Positions 1 to 6,673 of a DNA stretch of 11,120 nucleotides are shown piece after piece; position 1 is the first letter of the stretch, and every line of letters starts with the position of its first letter. The translations under genes and the position numbers were made by a program. The notes under the pieces were generated by a model, which worked only from the letters and a program-made list of their open reading frames with translations, had not been told where the DNA came from and ran no database searches. The DNA is from Geobacter sp. (GTDB lineage: Bacteria > Desulfobacterota > Desulfuromonadia > Geobacterales > Pseudopelobacteraceae), in the NCBI GenBank assembly GCA_027346925.1, contig DAIERH010000062.1, positions 1 to 11,120 of the forward strand. The letters are read 5' to 3'.

Positions 1-1267
1 CCTGCTTGACGCCGGTGCCGACATGCTCGCCCGACGTCTTGATCAGGGCCTTGATTTCCTTTGCCGCTTCACTCGAGCGCTGCGCCAGCGCACGCACTTC
101 GCTGGCCACCACGGCAAAGCCCTTGCCGTGCTCACCGGCACGGGCAGCCTCGATGGCGGCGTTCAGGGCCAAAAGGTTGGTCTGGCGGGCGATCTCCTCG
201 ATGATCGAGATCTTGGTGGCGATCTCCTTCATGGCCATGACGGTCTCGGCAACGGCAGCACCACCCTTGCCGGCATCGGCGGCACTCTTGACGGCGATCT
301 TCTCGGTTTGGGAGGCGTTGTCAGAGTTCTGCTTGATGCTGGAGGTCATCTCTTCCATGGACGAGGAGACCTCCTCGGCCGAGGCCGCCTGTTCGGTGGC
401 CCCCCGGGAGAGTTGCTGGGCCGTGGCCGACAACTCCTGGCTGCCGGAGGCCACGTTGTCTGCCGCGCCGATCACGTCACCCACCACGTGCTTGAGCTTC
501 TCCACCATATTGCGGATCGCCGCCATCATCTGGCCGGTCTCGTCCGTGCTCCTGGCCTCGACCGCTATTGTCAGATCGCCGTTGGCAAGGGCATTGGCGA
601 CTCCGACAGCCTCGGTGATCGGGCCGGTGATCGTCCTGGTTATGAACAGACCAAGGAGAATCGCCAGTATTGCGCCGCTGGCGGCCAAACCGCCCATCAG
701 ACGGGAGGCGGCATTGGCAACGGCAGTGTTGTTGTCCGATGTCAGCTTGGCCTGTTTGATCTTGGAGTCACCCAGTTTATCGATCGCATCGTAGGTTGCG
801 CCGCCGTATTTCGCCAGGTCGCCATGCAACAGTTCTATGAGTTCTTTGTCTTTGCCCTGCGCAGCCAGCTCCGAAGCCTTGTCTACGGTAGGTATATACA
901 ATTTCCAGTTATCACTGAAATCTTTAAACATCTTCCGGCCATCATCCGTCAGAATCGTTTTTTCGACTATGGCGGCGCTTTTTTCAACCTCTGATACGTA
1001 ACCATGGATTTTGGAAGCGAACTTCTTTCTTTCTTCCATGTTGCTGGTCAGCACCATGTCCCGCAGCTCAATCCTGATCTGGGCAAATGCAGCCGTGATG
1101 TTCTGGATTTCACCCAGAGGGATCGTAATCTTCTCGTAGAATTTCAATGCCTCCTCGTCGAGCTGATGCAGTTTGTTAATACCGATAAAGCCAATCACCC
1201 CGGCGATGAGGGCAACCACGACAAACCCCGAAATCAGCCTCGTACCGATCCTCATGTTCTTTAACAT
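1..1267 (-). CDS. Methyl-accepting chemotaxis protein, C-terminus cut by window edge
   Basis: This is a membrane chemoreceptor that would pass a periplasmic signal to the CheW/CheA array. I translated 422 residues directly. TM1 lies near residues 8-30, a periplasmic four-helix-type sensor (4HB_MCP-like) at about 35-185, TM2 near 190-210, HAMP at about 211-263, and the signalling domain follows. The hairpin tip is canonical, with QTNLLALNAAIEAARAGE at about 362-379. The ATG at 1267 has GGAGG at 1275-1279 with a 7-nt gap; the ATG at 1270-1272 hits a stop at once. The gene starts 68 nt after CheA ends, so it is probably the last visible gene of the chemotaxis operon. The stop codon and any CheR-docking pentapeptide are outside the window. 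The ligand cannot be read from sequence. The family call is near certain. Confidence 0.96.
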   Translation of the reverse strand, partial: MLKNMRIGTRLISGFVVVALIAGVIGFIGINKLHQLDEEALKFYEKITIPLGEIQNITAAFAQIRIELRDMVLTSNMEERKKFASKIHGYVSEVEKSAAIVEKTILTDDGRKMFKDFSDNWKLYIPTVDKASELAAQGKDKELIELLHGDLAKYGGATYDAIDKLGDSKIKQAKLTSDNNTAVANAASRLMGGLAASGAILAILLGLFITRTITGPITEAVGVANALANGDLTIAVEARSTDETGQMMAAIRNMVEKLKHVVGDVIGAADNVASGSQELSATAQQLSRGATEQAASAEEVSSSMEEMTSSIKQNSDNASQTEKIAVKSAADAGKGGAAVAETVMAMKEIATKISIIEEIARQTNLLALNAAIEAARAGEHGKGFAVVASEVRALAQRSSEAAKEIKALIKTSGEHVGTGVKQ

Positions 1268-1335
1268 TGCATTTCCTCCGTTTCCCCATGATTGCGCAGT
1301 CAAAAAAATACAGATCCGCATCGATTTGCCAGCAA

Positions 1336-3435
1336 TTATTCCGGTTCCAACGCCTCCGCCGCCTGGAGCAACACCCCCATGTCAAGGATCAGCGCCACGG
1401 TGCCGTCGCCCAGGATGGTCGCGCCCGAGATGCCCCTGACGTCCCGGTACATGCGTCCCAGCGACTTGATCACGGTCTGGTGCTCACCCACGACGCCGTC
1501 CACCACGAAGCCGACCTTGGCGCCGTTGATCCTGGTGATGACGATCTGCTCGATATCCGGCCTCGGGCCTTTGATCTCGAATTGTTCGCGCAGCGGGATG
1601 TAGGGGACAATGGCGCCGCGCACGTTGGCCAGGTTGCGGCCGTGGCTGTTCCTGACATCCTCACGGGTGAGTTCGACGCACTCCTCCACAAGGGAAAGCG
1701 GCATGAGAAAGAAGTCCGGGCCGATACGCACCAGCAGGCATTCGATGATGGCCAGGGTCAGCGGTATCCTGAGGGTAATGGTGCTTCCCTGGCCCCGTTC
1801 GCTGGCGATGTCGATGGTGCCGCGCAGGGCCTCGATGGCCTTCTTGACCACATCCATCCCCACCCCGCGCCCCGAAACGCTGGTGACCTGTCTAGCAGTG
1901 GAAAATCCTGGCGCAAAGATCAGGTTGTAGATCTCCTTGTCCGACAACTCGGCGCTCGCCGCGATCAGTCCCCGCTCCACGGCCTTGGCCCGGATGGCCT
2001 CCCGGTCCAGCCCGGCCCCATCGTCGCGAATGGTCAACAGCACGCTGTCGCCGGAATGGACCGCGGCCAGGTGTACCGTCCCCTGCCCCGGCTTTCCGGC
2101 GGCGCGGCGGACGTCGGGCATCTCGATGCCGTGATCGATGCTGTTGCGGATGAGGTGCACCAGGGGATCGTTCAGCTTCTCGATGACCGTCTTGTCCAGT
2201 TCGGTCTCGGCCCCCTCGGTCGCCATCTCGATCTCCTTGCCCAGTTCCTGGGAGAGGTCGCGCACCAGGCGCTTGAACTTGCTGAAGGTTGAGCCGATGG
2301 GGAGCATGCGGATGTTGAGGGTGGTGTCGCGCAGTTCGTTGGTCAGACGCTCCACTTCCTCGGCAATTGAGACGATCACGGGGATCTTGTGCTGGGCCGC
2401 TGTCTGGCTGAGATGGGCCTGTACCGTCACCATCTCGCCCACCAGGTTTACCAGCAGGTCGAGTTTCTCCGCCGGCACGCGGATACTGGAGGCCGCATCC
2501 TGGCTGGCACGTTCCTGGCGCACGGCCTTGACCTGCTGCTGCTCCACCAGCGCCGATTCGACCTTGTCGGGGGTTACGGCACCAACGGCCACTGCCAGTT
2601 CGCCGAACCGCTTCTGGAGGCCGAGGATCTTCTGCATCTCCACCGGGCTCAGATCACCCCGTTCAACCAGGATATCACCCAGCTTCTTGTAGTCCAGATC
2701 CTGGTCGGCCCGGCCGCCGTCGTCCACCAGATCGATCTTCAGCTCGCAATCGTCCTCCACGAATATGAATACATCCTTGATGGCGTCGATCCCGCGCGAT
2801 GTGGTCAGGATGATATCCCAGTAGATGTAGCAATGTTCGGGGTTCAGGTCATTCAGGGGCGGGATGGCGGCCATATGCGCCACCACATGGGAGGTGCCCA
2901 GTTCGCGCAGTTCGCCGAGCAATGCGATGGGGTTGGAACCGCACAGAAAAATCTCCGGATGCGGCTTGAAACGGATACGCCAGGTTTGTTGCTCTCCCTC
3001 CGGTTCGCCGGAGGCGATCGCGGCCTGTTCCGTGGGTGCCGGTTCACCGGTCGCGACCGTGGGGACGAGTTGCCGGAGCCCGGCTATGATCGCCTCTCCC
3101 TCGCACCGATCAAGCACCTCACCGGTAACCGAGGCATCCAGCATCGCCTTGATGTTGTCCCTGGCTCGCAGGGTCAGGTTGAGCAACTGCTTGCTGACCG
3201 CCAGCTTGCCGTTGCGCACCAGGTCGAAGACCGTCTCCACCTCGTGGGTGAAGGCAGCGATCTCGTCGAAGCCGAACATGGCGCCCGACCCCTTGATGGT
3301 GTGCATGGCCCGGAACACCCGGCCGATCAGATCGCTATCCTCGGGGGTCTCTTCCAGTTCGAGCAGCGACGTTTCCAACTCCGCCAGCAACTCGCCGGCT
3401 TCCTCGCGATAGGTGGCTATGTGTTGTTCGATCAT
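1336..3435 (-). CDS. cheA: Chemotaxis histidine kinase CheA with extra MshEN-like module
   Basis: This 699-residue cytoplasmic kinase would phosphorylate CheY under receptor control. Domains in order are: Hpt/P1 at 1-105 with phospho-His45 in AMHTIKGSG; a linker; a ferredoxin-like region at about 150-238 starting WRIRFKP, in the P2 position; a tandem repeat at 250-301 (KLGDILVERG and RFGELAVAVG); P3 dimerisation from about 318; P4 ATPase with N box HLIRNSIDHG (427-436), DDGAGLD (471-477) and GRGVGMD (522-528); and a CheW-like P5 at about 562-695. All catalytic boxes are intact. The start is the ATG at 3435, preceded by GGGGTG with about 8 nt between; an in-frame TTG upstream has weaker support. 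It lies 76 nt after CheY and 68 nt before the receptor gene. The tandem repeat is not part of a standard CheA. Confidence 0.97.
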   Translation of the reverse strand: MIEQHIATYREEAGELLAELETSLLELEETPEDSDLIGRVFRAMHTIKGSGAMFGFDEIAAFTHEVETVFDLVRNGKLAVSKQLLNLTLRARDNIKAMLDASVTGEVLDRCEGEAIIAGLRQLVPTVATGEPAPTEQAAIASGEPEGEQQTWRIRFKPHPEIFLCGSNPIALLGELRELGTSHVVAHMAAIPPLNDLNPEHCYIYWDIILTTSRGIDAIKDVFIFVEDDCELKIDLVDDGGRADQDLDYKKLGDILVERGDLSPVEMQKILGLQKRFGELAVAVGAVTPDKVESALVEQQQVKAVRQERASQDAASSIRVPAEKLDLLVNLVGEMVTVQAHLSQTAAQHKIPVIVSIAEEVERLTNELRDTTLNIRMLPIGSTFSKFKRLVRDLSQELGKEIEMATEGAETELDKTVIEKLNDPLVHLIRNSIDHGIEMPDVRRAAGKPGQGTVHLAAVHSGDSVLLTIRDDGAGLDREAIRAKAVERGLIAASAELSDKEIYNLIFAPGFSTARQVTSVSGRGVGMDVVKKAIEALRGTIDIASERGQGSTITLRIPLTLAIIECLLVRIGPDFFLMPLSLVEECVELTREDVRNSHGRNLANVRGAIVPYIPLREQFEIKGPRPDIEQIVITRINGAKVGFVVDGVVGEHQTVIKSLGRMYRDVRGISGATILGDGTVALILDMGVLLQAAEALEPE

Positions 3436-3511
3436 TGAGTTACACCCCAAATTCGAATTATGAAGGATGAGTTAATTTCATGATTCAACCTTCATTGATT
3501 CATAATTTTAA

Positions 3512-3877
3512 TCACCCCAACACCTTCTTTACCACCGCGACCAACTGTTCGGGCTTGAAGGGCTTGACGATCCAGCCGGTGGCCCCGGCGCTCTTGCCTT
3601 CGTTTTTCTTCGCATCCTGGGATTCGGTGGTCAGCATGATGATCGGAATAAACTTGTTGAGCGTTCCGCCGCGCACCCCCTTGATCAGTCCAATGCCGTC
3701 CAAATTGGGCATATTGAGGTCGGTAATGAGCATATCGACCTTCTTGCCGGACAGTTTTGCCAGGGCATCCTGGCCGTCAACAGCCTCAACCACCTCGTAG
3801 CCGTTCTGTTTGAGGGTAAAACTCACCATCTGCCGTACGCTGGCCGAATCGTCCGCCGTCATGATTATCTTTGCCAT
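3512..3877 (-). CDS. cheY: CheY-type single-domain response regulator
   Basis: This is a 121-residue receiver protein with no output domain and the probable phosphate acceptor from the adjacent CheA. Key residues are present: acidic pair D9-D10, acceptor D53 in LITDLNMP, switch T83 in MLTTES and K105 in VKPF. Its ATG overlaps the stop of the preceding STAS gene (TAATG, sharing one base), and GGAG lies 7 nt upstream, so the two are probably translationally coupled. The position directly before CheA supports a chemotaxis role. The output could be a flagellar motor, type IV pili or another target, which the sequence does not settle. Confidence 0.95.
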   Translation of the reverse strand: MAKIIMTADDSASVRQMVSFTLKQNGYEVVEAVDGQDALAKLSGKKVDMLITDLNMPNLDGIGLIKGVRGGTLNKFIPIIMLTTESQDAKKNEGKSAGATGWIVKPFKPEQLVAVVKKVLG

Positions 3878-4236
3878 TAGAGTGCTCCTTTAAACCAGAT
3901 GCATGTCTGATCGTTATTCTGGCGGCAGGGCAACGCCATGCGGGCACCGATGCCGCCGTTAAGCGCCATCATGCAGTCCGGCAATGCACCTTCCGCCAAA
4001 AGGCGCCGCCCGGAAGCCGCCGCGGTCTTGCAGGCCGAGCAGATCGTCTGCAGAATGGTTATATCCAGTCCCTCAAGCTGTCGTATATCCAGCAGCACCT
4101 GCGGTGCTTCCGCCAGGGCCTCGCCGAGCACCCGGCGGAGTTCGGCGGACGCCTCGATATTCAGTGTCCCCCCGAGGACAACGGTAGCGGTCGTGGCATC
4201 GGCTGCCACCTCTTTGATGATCTTCTGTTCGCTCAT
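3877..4236 (-). CDS. STAS-domain protein in chemotaxis operon
   Basis: This 119-residue single-domain protein of the STAS (anti-sigma-factor antagonist-like) family is probably cytoplasmic and acts by protein contact. The fold is suggested by the beta stretch ATVVLGGTLNIEASAELR near 17-34 and by VLLDIRQLEGLDITILQTIC near 47-66. The canonical D-S-S phosphorylation motif reads D58-I59-T60, so the usual serine is missing. The ATG at 4236 has GGAGG with a 7-nt gap. An upstream in-frame extension to 4299 runs through a palindromic repeat and gives a low-complexity GPI-rich peptide, so I excluded it. The stop overlaps the CheY start. Small STAS proteins occur in chemotaxis clusters of this group, but the partner here is unknown. 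Confidence 0.85.
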   Translation of the reverse strand: MSEQKIIKEVAADATTATVVLGGTLNIEASAELRRVLGEALAEAPQVLLDIRQLEGLDITILQTICSACKTAAASGRRLLAEGALPDCMMALNGGIGARMALPCRQNNDQTCIWFKGAL

Positions 4237-4260
4237 TGGCACTCCTCCGGGAATAGGGCG

Positions 4261-4300
4261 TATGGGACCTCTGTATCCTATAGGACCCATGAGTCCCATG
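4261..4300. repeat. Palindromic CCTATAGG-type intercistronic repeat
   Basis: The gap between the MCP-like and STAS genes holds a perfect 10-bp palindrome, TCCTATAGGA (4276-4285). It is flanked by copies of GGGACC/GGACCC/GTCCCAT, partly inverted (4263-4299). Read in frame it would add a low-complexity Gly-Pro-Ile extension to the STAS protein, which is not believable as coding. It looks like a dispersed intergenic repeat unit; copy number elsewhere cannot be seen from here. Confidence 0.5.
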
Positions 4301-4302
4301 GC

Positions 4303-6156
4303 TTAAAAGAAATCCACGTTGTTGCCGAACTCCGAATCATCCGCGCCCTTCGTTTCCGGCTGTTCCGAGAGCGACCGCGCTCCTGCCGTACCCCTGTTCC
4401 CGCCGTGGCTGCGCGCAATCTTCTCATGGATGCTGCGCTCGCTCTGCATGGTATAGCGCTCTTCCATATGGCGAAGATTCTCCTTGAATTCGGTGCTGGC
4501 AGGCTCCAACTCGCGGGCCCTGGCAACGATTCTGTCCAGGCCGGCCATGACATCCTCCGCCATGCGGGCCACCCGTTCATGCACATCCATGCCCGAGGTG
4601 GCCCGTTCAATATCGTCGGTCAACATGGCCACCCTGGAACCCAGGCCGGACAGCAGGTCCATCAGGTCGGCATTCATGCTGCCGAGCGCGGCCAGGATCC
4701 CGGACAACTCCTCTTCCATGGCCGCGATGCGGGCACCCAACTGCTCGGTCTCTTCCGTGCCCTCACGGAACAGGCGGGAGGTGGACTGGTTGATCTGCAG
4801 CAGGGTCCTGGAGACCGCATCGGTCTGATTGATGGCATCCACCGACAGGCGTTTGATGGCTTCGGCCAGGACCCCCAGGGCCGCACCCTCGCGTCCGGTG
4901 TGTGCGGCCTTGATCTGCGAATTCAGGGCGATCAGGTCGATCTCGGAGCCGATATCCTCGATATCCGTCACAAAGCCGGTCACTTCCTGCATCGTGTCGG
5001 CCACCTTCGCAAGGGTGGCGGCCATGTTGCGGTCCGACTGGGCGCACATGGCCAGGACCGACGTCACGGTACCCATGCCCCGGCTGATGGCATCCATGAA
5101 GGAACCGCCGCTGGAGTCGGCCACTCCCGTCGTGGCAAGGGTTTCCGAGGCCATTCGCACCTGCTTGCCGGCCACGTCCCGCAGGTTTTCCACGATGGAA
5201 CACACCGCGCCGCACAACTCCGAGGTGGCGTGACGCAGTTGCGCCGACTGCAGTTCACACACGTCCCCCGCTTCAATGATCAATTTGCGCCGCTCTTCAT
5301 GGGGCAACTCCTCTCCGCCGGGGGTCCGAAGCTTTGCGGAGAGTCGTTCCAGGGCCTCGACGATGTGTTCCACCTGCTGGCGGGTCATATCATGCATCTG
5401 CATCGACGAGACAACCTCGCTGATGTTAGCCGACACCTCCGCGGAAATGGCCGACACCAGCGAACCGAAGCTGTTGCAGCGGCTGTTGACGGAAACCAGT
5501 TCCTCCAGGCTGCGGCTGGAGCTGGCGAGCACGCCGCCCACCTCCCTGTCCTGGGCCGCCTCGCTGGTACGGACGAGCCGCAGGTTGTCGGTTATCATGC
5601 CTGCCAGCAGTTGGCGGTGTCCCAGGATGCTGGAGGATTTCTCGCTGACAAGGTGGGAGAGCTTTTCCACATCCATGGCCAGGGTCAGGAACCCGGTCCC
5701 CATTTCGCCCAGCCGCGAACTTTCGATCTTGGTTGAAATACCCAGCATGCGAAGGGCCTTGGTCATCTTCTGGAATCCCTCCAGCGGCTCGGAAACCTGG
5801 CCGAGAAGTTCCAGTATCCGTTCCAGGGTTCCGCAACTGTCACGACTCTGGCTGCGGGCGCTGGCAAGGTAGGCCTCCATGTCCCCCATCATCTGCCGCA
5901 GATGGTCGATCAATGTGTGCACCCGCTCGCCTGAAACCGACTCCACCAACCGGTTGGCCATGGCCGTAATCTCGGATGAGCGCTGGTAGAAATCCTGCAT
6001 CCGGGAGCCGATCTGCAGGAATTCGTCCTCGGTCGTGCCGGCCAGCTTCCTGAGCGTGTCGCTGGAGGGCGCGATGATCGCCCGCCATTCCTCGATGACG
6101 AGGCTATTCTCCGGTGAAGCTGCTCCAAATACTATCTGTTTCGAATCCATGGTCAC
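4303..6156 (-). CDS. Soluble MCP-like protein with two signalling hairpins and CheZ-like motif
   Basis: This 617-residue, largely helical protein has no membrane segment or signal peptide. It carries two MCP-type hairpin tips at about 134-168 (LGISTKIESSRLGEMG) and 405-439 (LIALNSQIKAAHTGREG). They align without gaps at an offset of 271 residues. The second resembles the classical LALNAAIEAARAGE tip but has K for E. Between them, MHDMTRQQVEHI (254-265) resembles the catalytic helix of CheZ, with D256 and Q260 in a DxxxQ arrangement. The C-terminus is a flexible polar linker (about 583-605) ending in an acidic-aromatic tail, NNVDFF. The GTG at 6156 sits 5 nt after AAGGAT; the ATG at 6150 is an alternative. 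It starts 25 nt after the response regulator gene. Its role may be receptor-like, phosphatase or both; this is inferred. Confidence 0.85.
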   Translation of the reverse strand: MTMDSKQIVFGAASPENSLVIEEWRAIIAPSSDTLRKLAGTTEDEFLQIGSRMQDFYQRSSEITAMANRLVESVSGERVHTLIDHLRQMMGDMEAYLASARSQSRDSCGTLERILELLGQVSEPLEGFQKMTKALRMLGISTKIESSRLGEMGTGFLTLAMDVEKLSHLVSEKSSSILGHRQLLAGMITDNLRLVRTSEAAQDREVGGVLASSSRSLEELVSVNSRCNSFGSLVSAISAEVSANISEVVSSMQMHDMTRQQVEHIVEALERLSAKLRTPGGEELPHEERRKLIIEAGDVCELQSAQLRHATSELCGAVCSIVENLRDVAGKQVRMASETLATTGVADSSGGSFMDAISRGMGTVTSVLAMCAQSDRNMAATLAKVADTMQEVTGFVTDIEDIGSEIDLIALNSQIKAAHTGREGAALGVLAEAIKRLSVDAINQTDAVSRTLLQINQSTSRLFREGTEETEQLGARIAAMEEELSGILAALGSMNADLMDLLSGLGSRVAMLTDDIERATSGMDVHERVARMAEDVMAGLDRIVARARELEPASTEFKENLRHMEERYTMQSERSIHEKIARSHGGNRGTAGARSLSEQPETKGADDSEFGNNVDFF

Positions 6157-6181
6157 GGGTATCCTTGTTGTGCGGTGGTGA

Positions 6182-6580
6182 TCAACTGACCAGGCCGAGT
6201 ATGCGCAACTCCCGCATCAGCTTCTGCTTGCTTACCGGCTTTACGATGTACGAGGTGGCCCCCCCCTTGTAATAGGCCTGAACAACCGTCCGCGGGTCGT
6301 CCAGCGCCGTGGTCATGATGACCCTGACCTCCAGATGGGGGGGGACCTCCAGTTCCTTCTCCAGCGCCCTGATGCAGCGCAACGCCTCCTGACCATCGAC
6401 CCCCGGCATCATGATATCCATGCAGATCAGGTCATAGGGACGTTTCCCCTCATGGGCCAGACGGAACGATGTGATGGCCTCCTCGCCGTTCACCGCGATA
6501 TCGCAGTCAAAGGAGGAAGACAGCAGTTCCTTCAGAACACGGCGGGATATGAAATCGTCCTCCACGATGAGACATTTCAC
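6182..6580 (-). CDS. CheY-like single-domain response regulator
   Basis: This is a 132-residue receiver protein without an output domain. It has the acidic pair D8-D9 (VEDD), acceptor D55 in ICMDIMMPG, T90-T91 and K114 in IVKP. It is slightly longer than CheY because of an insertion near residues 72-84 (EKELEVPPHLE). The start is GTG at 6580, with AAGGAGGA upstream and about 7 nt between. It is the first gene of the tight run leading into the MCP-like, STAS, CheY, CheA and receptor genes. The partner could be the hybrid kinase 92 nt upstream or CheA. Two runs of eight identical G/C bases occur inside the gene. Confidence 0.93.
   Translation of the reverse strand: MKCLIVEDDFISRRVLKELLSSSFDCDIAVNGEEAITSFRLAHEGKRPYDLICMDIMMPGVDGQEALRCIRALEKELEVPPHLEVRVIMTTALDDPRTVVQAYYKGGATSYIVKPVSKQKLMRELRILGLVS
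6259..6266. repeat. C8 homopolymer inside response regulator gene
   Basis: There are eight consecutive C on the plus strand (G8 in the coding sense), encoding Lys-Gly-Gly-Ala near residue 106 just before the conserved IVKP. A one-base slip would destroy the end of the receiver domain. Confidence 0.9.
6337..6344. repeat. G8 homopolymer inside response regulator gene
   Basis: There are eight consecutive G on the plus strand (C8 in the coding sense), encoding Val-Pro-Pro-His near residues 79-82 in the insertion loop. It is the second 8-bp G/C run in the same 399-bp gene. Confidence 0.9.
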
Positions 6581-6606
6581 GACAATTCCTCCTTTTTAGT
6601 AAGTAA

Positions 6607-6644
6607 GAAGTTTTTTCTGCGCTTTTCCGGCAGAAAAAGACTTC
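6607..6644 (-). terminator. Intercistronic hairpin ahead of the chemotaxis run
   Basis: The arms at 6607-6620 and 6630-6644 form a 14-bp stem with one bulged base (6639) and a 9-nt loop. Outer arms AAGTAAG (6601-6607) and CTTACTT (6650-6656) could extend it. In the minus-strand transcript it lies between the hybrid kinase stop and the GTG of the response regulator. The sequence after the stem is only partly U-rich, so it may be a weak terminator, an attenuator or a processing site. The structure is clear and its function is not. Confidence 0.5.
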
Positions 6645-6656
6645 GTCAACTTACTT

Positions 6657-6673
6657 ATCCTGCGTTTCAGGAT
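6657..6673 (-). repeat. Perfect 6-bp inverted repeat at the hybrid kinase stop
   Basis: ATCCTG, a 5-nt loop and CAGGAT form a small hairpin that touches the TGA (6673-6675) of the hybrid kinase gene. No U-tract follows, so it is not a complete intrinsic terminator by itself. Together with the larger hairpin just downstream it makes a two-hairpin spacer. Confidence 0.5.

Noticed and set aside
6..2292. Several long plus-strand frames over the receptor and CheA genes
   Set aside because: The minus strand here encodes unmistakable MCP and CheA proteins with good ribosome sites. The plus frames have low-complexity composition and no recognisable motifs.
3460..3495. ATGAAGG/CCTTCAT inverted repeat between CheY and CheA as a terminator
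   Set aside because: The stem is only 7 bp with a 22-nt loop, AT-rich and without a U-tract, and the genes clearly belong together.
4237..4299. N-terminal extension of the STAS protein
   Set aside because: The extension encodes a GPI-rich peptide from a palindromic repeat, and the ATG at 4236 has an ideal ribosome site.
3871..5736. A 621-codon open frame on the plus strand
   Set aside because: It lies opposite the MCP-like, STAS and other minus-strand genes. Its protein is a His/Gly/Arg-rich shadow without domains, as expected from GC-rich codon use on the other strand.
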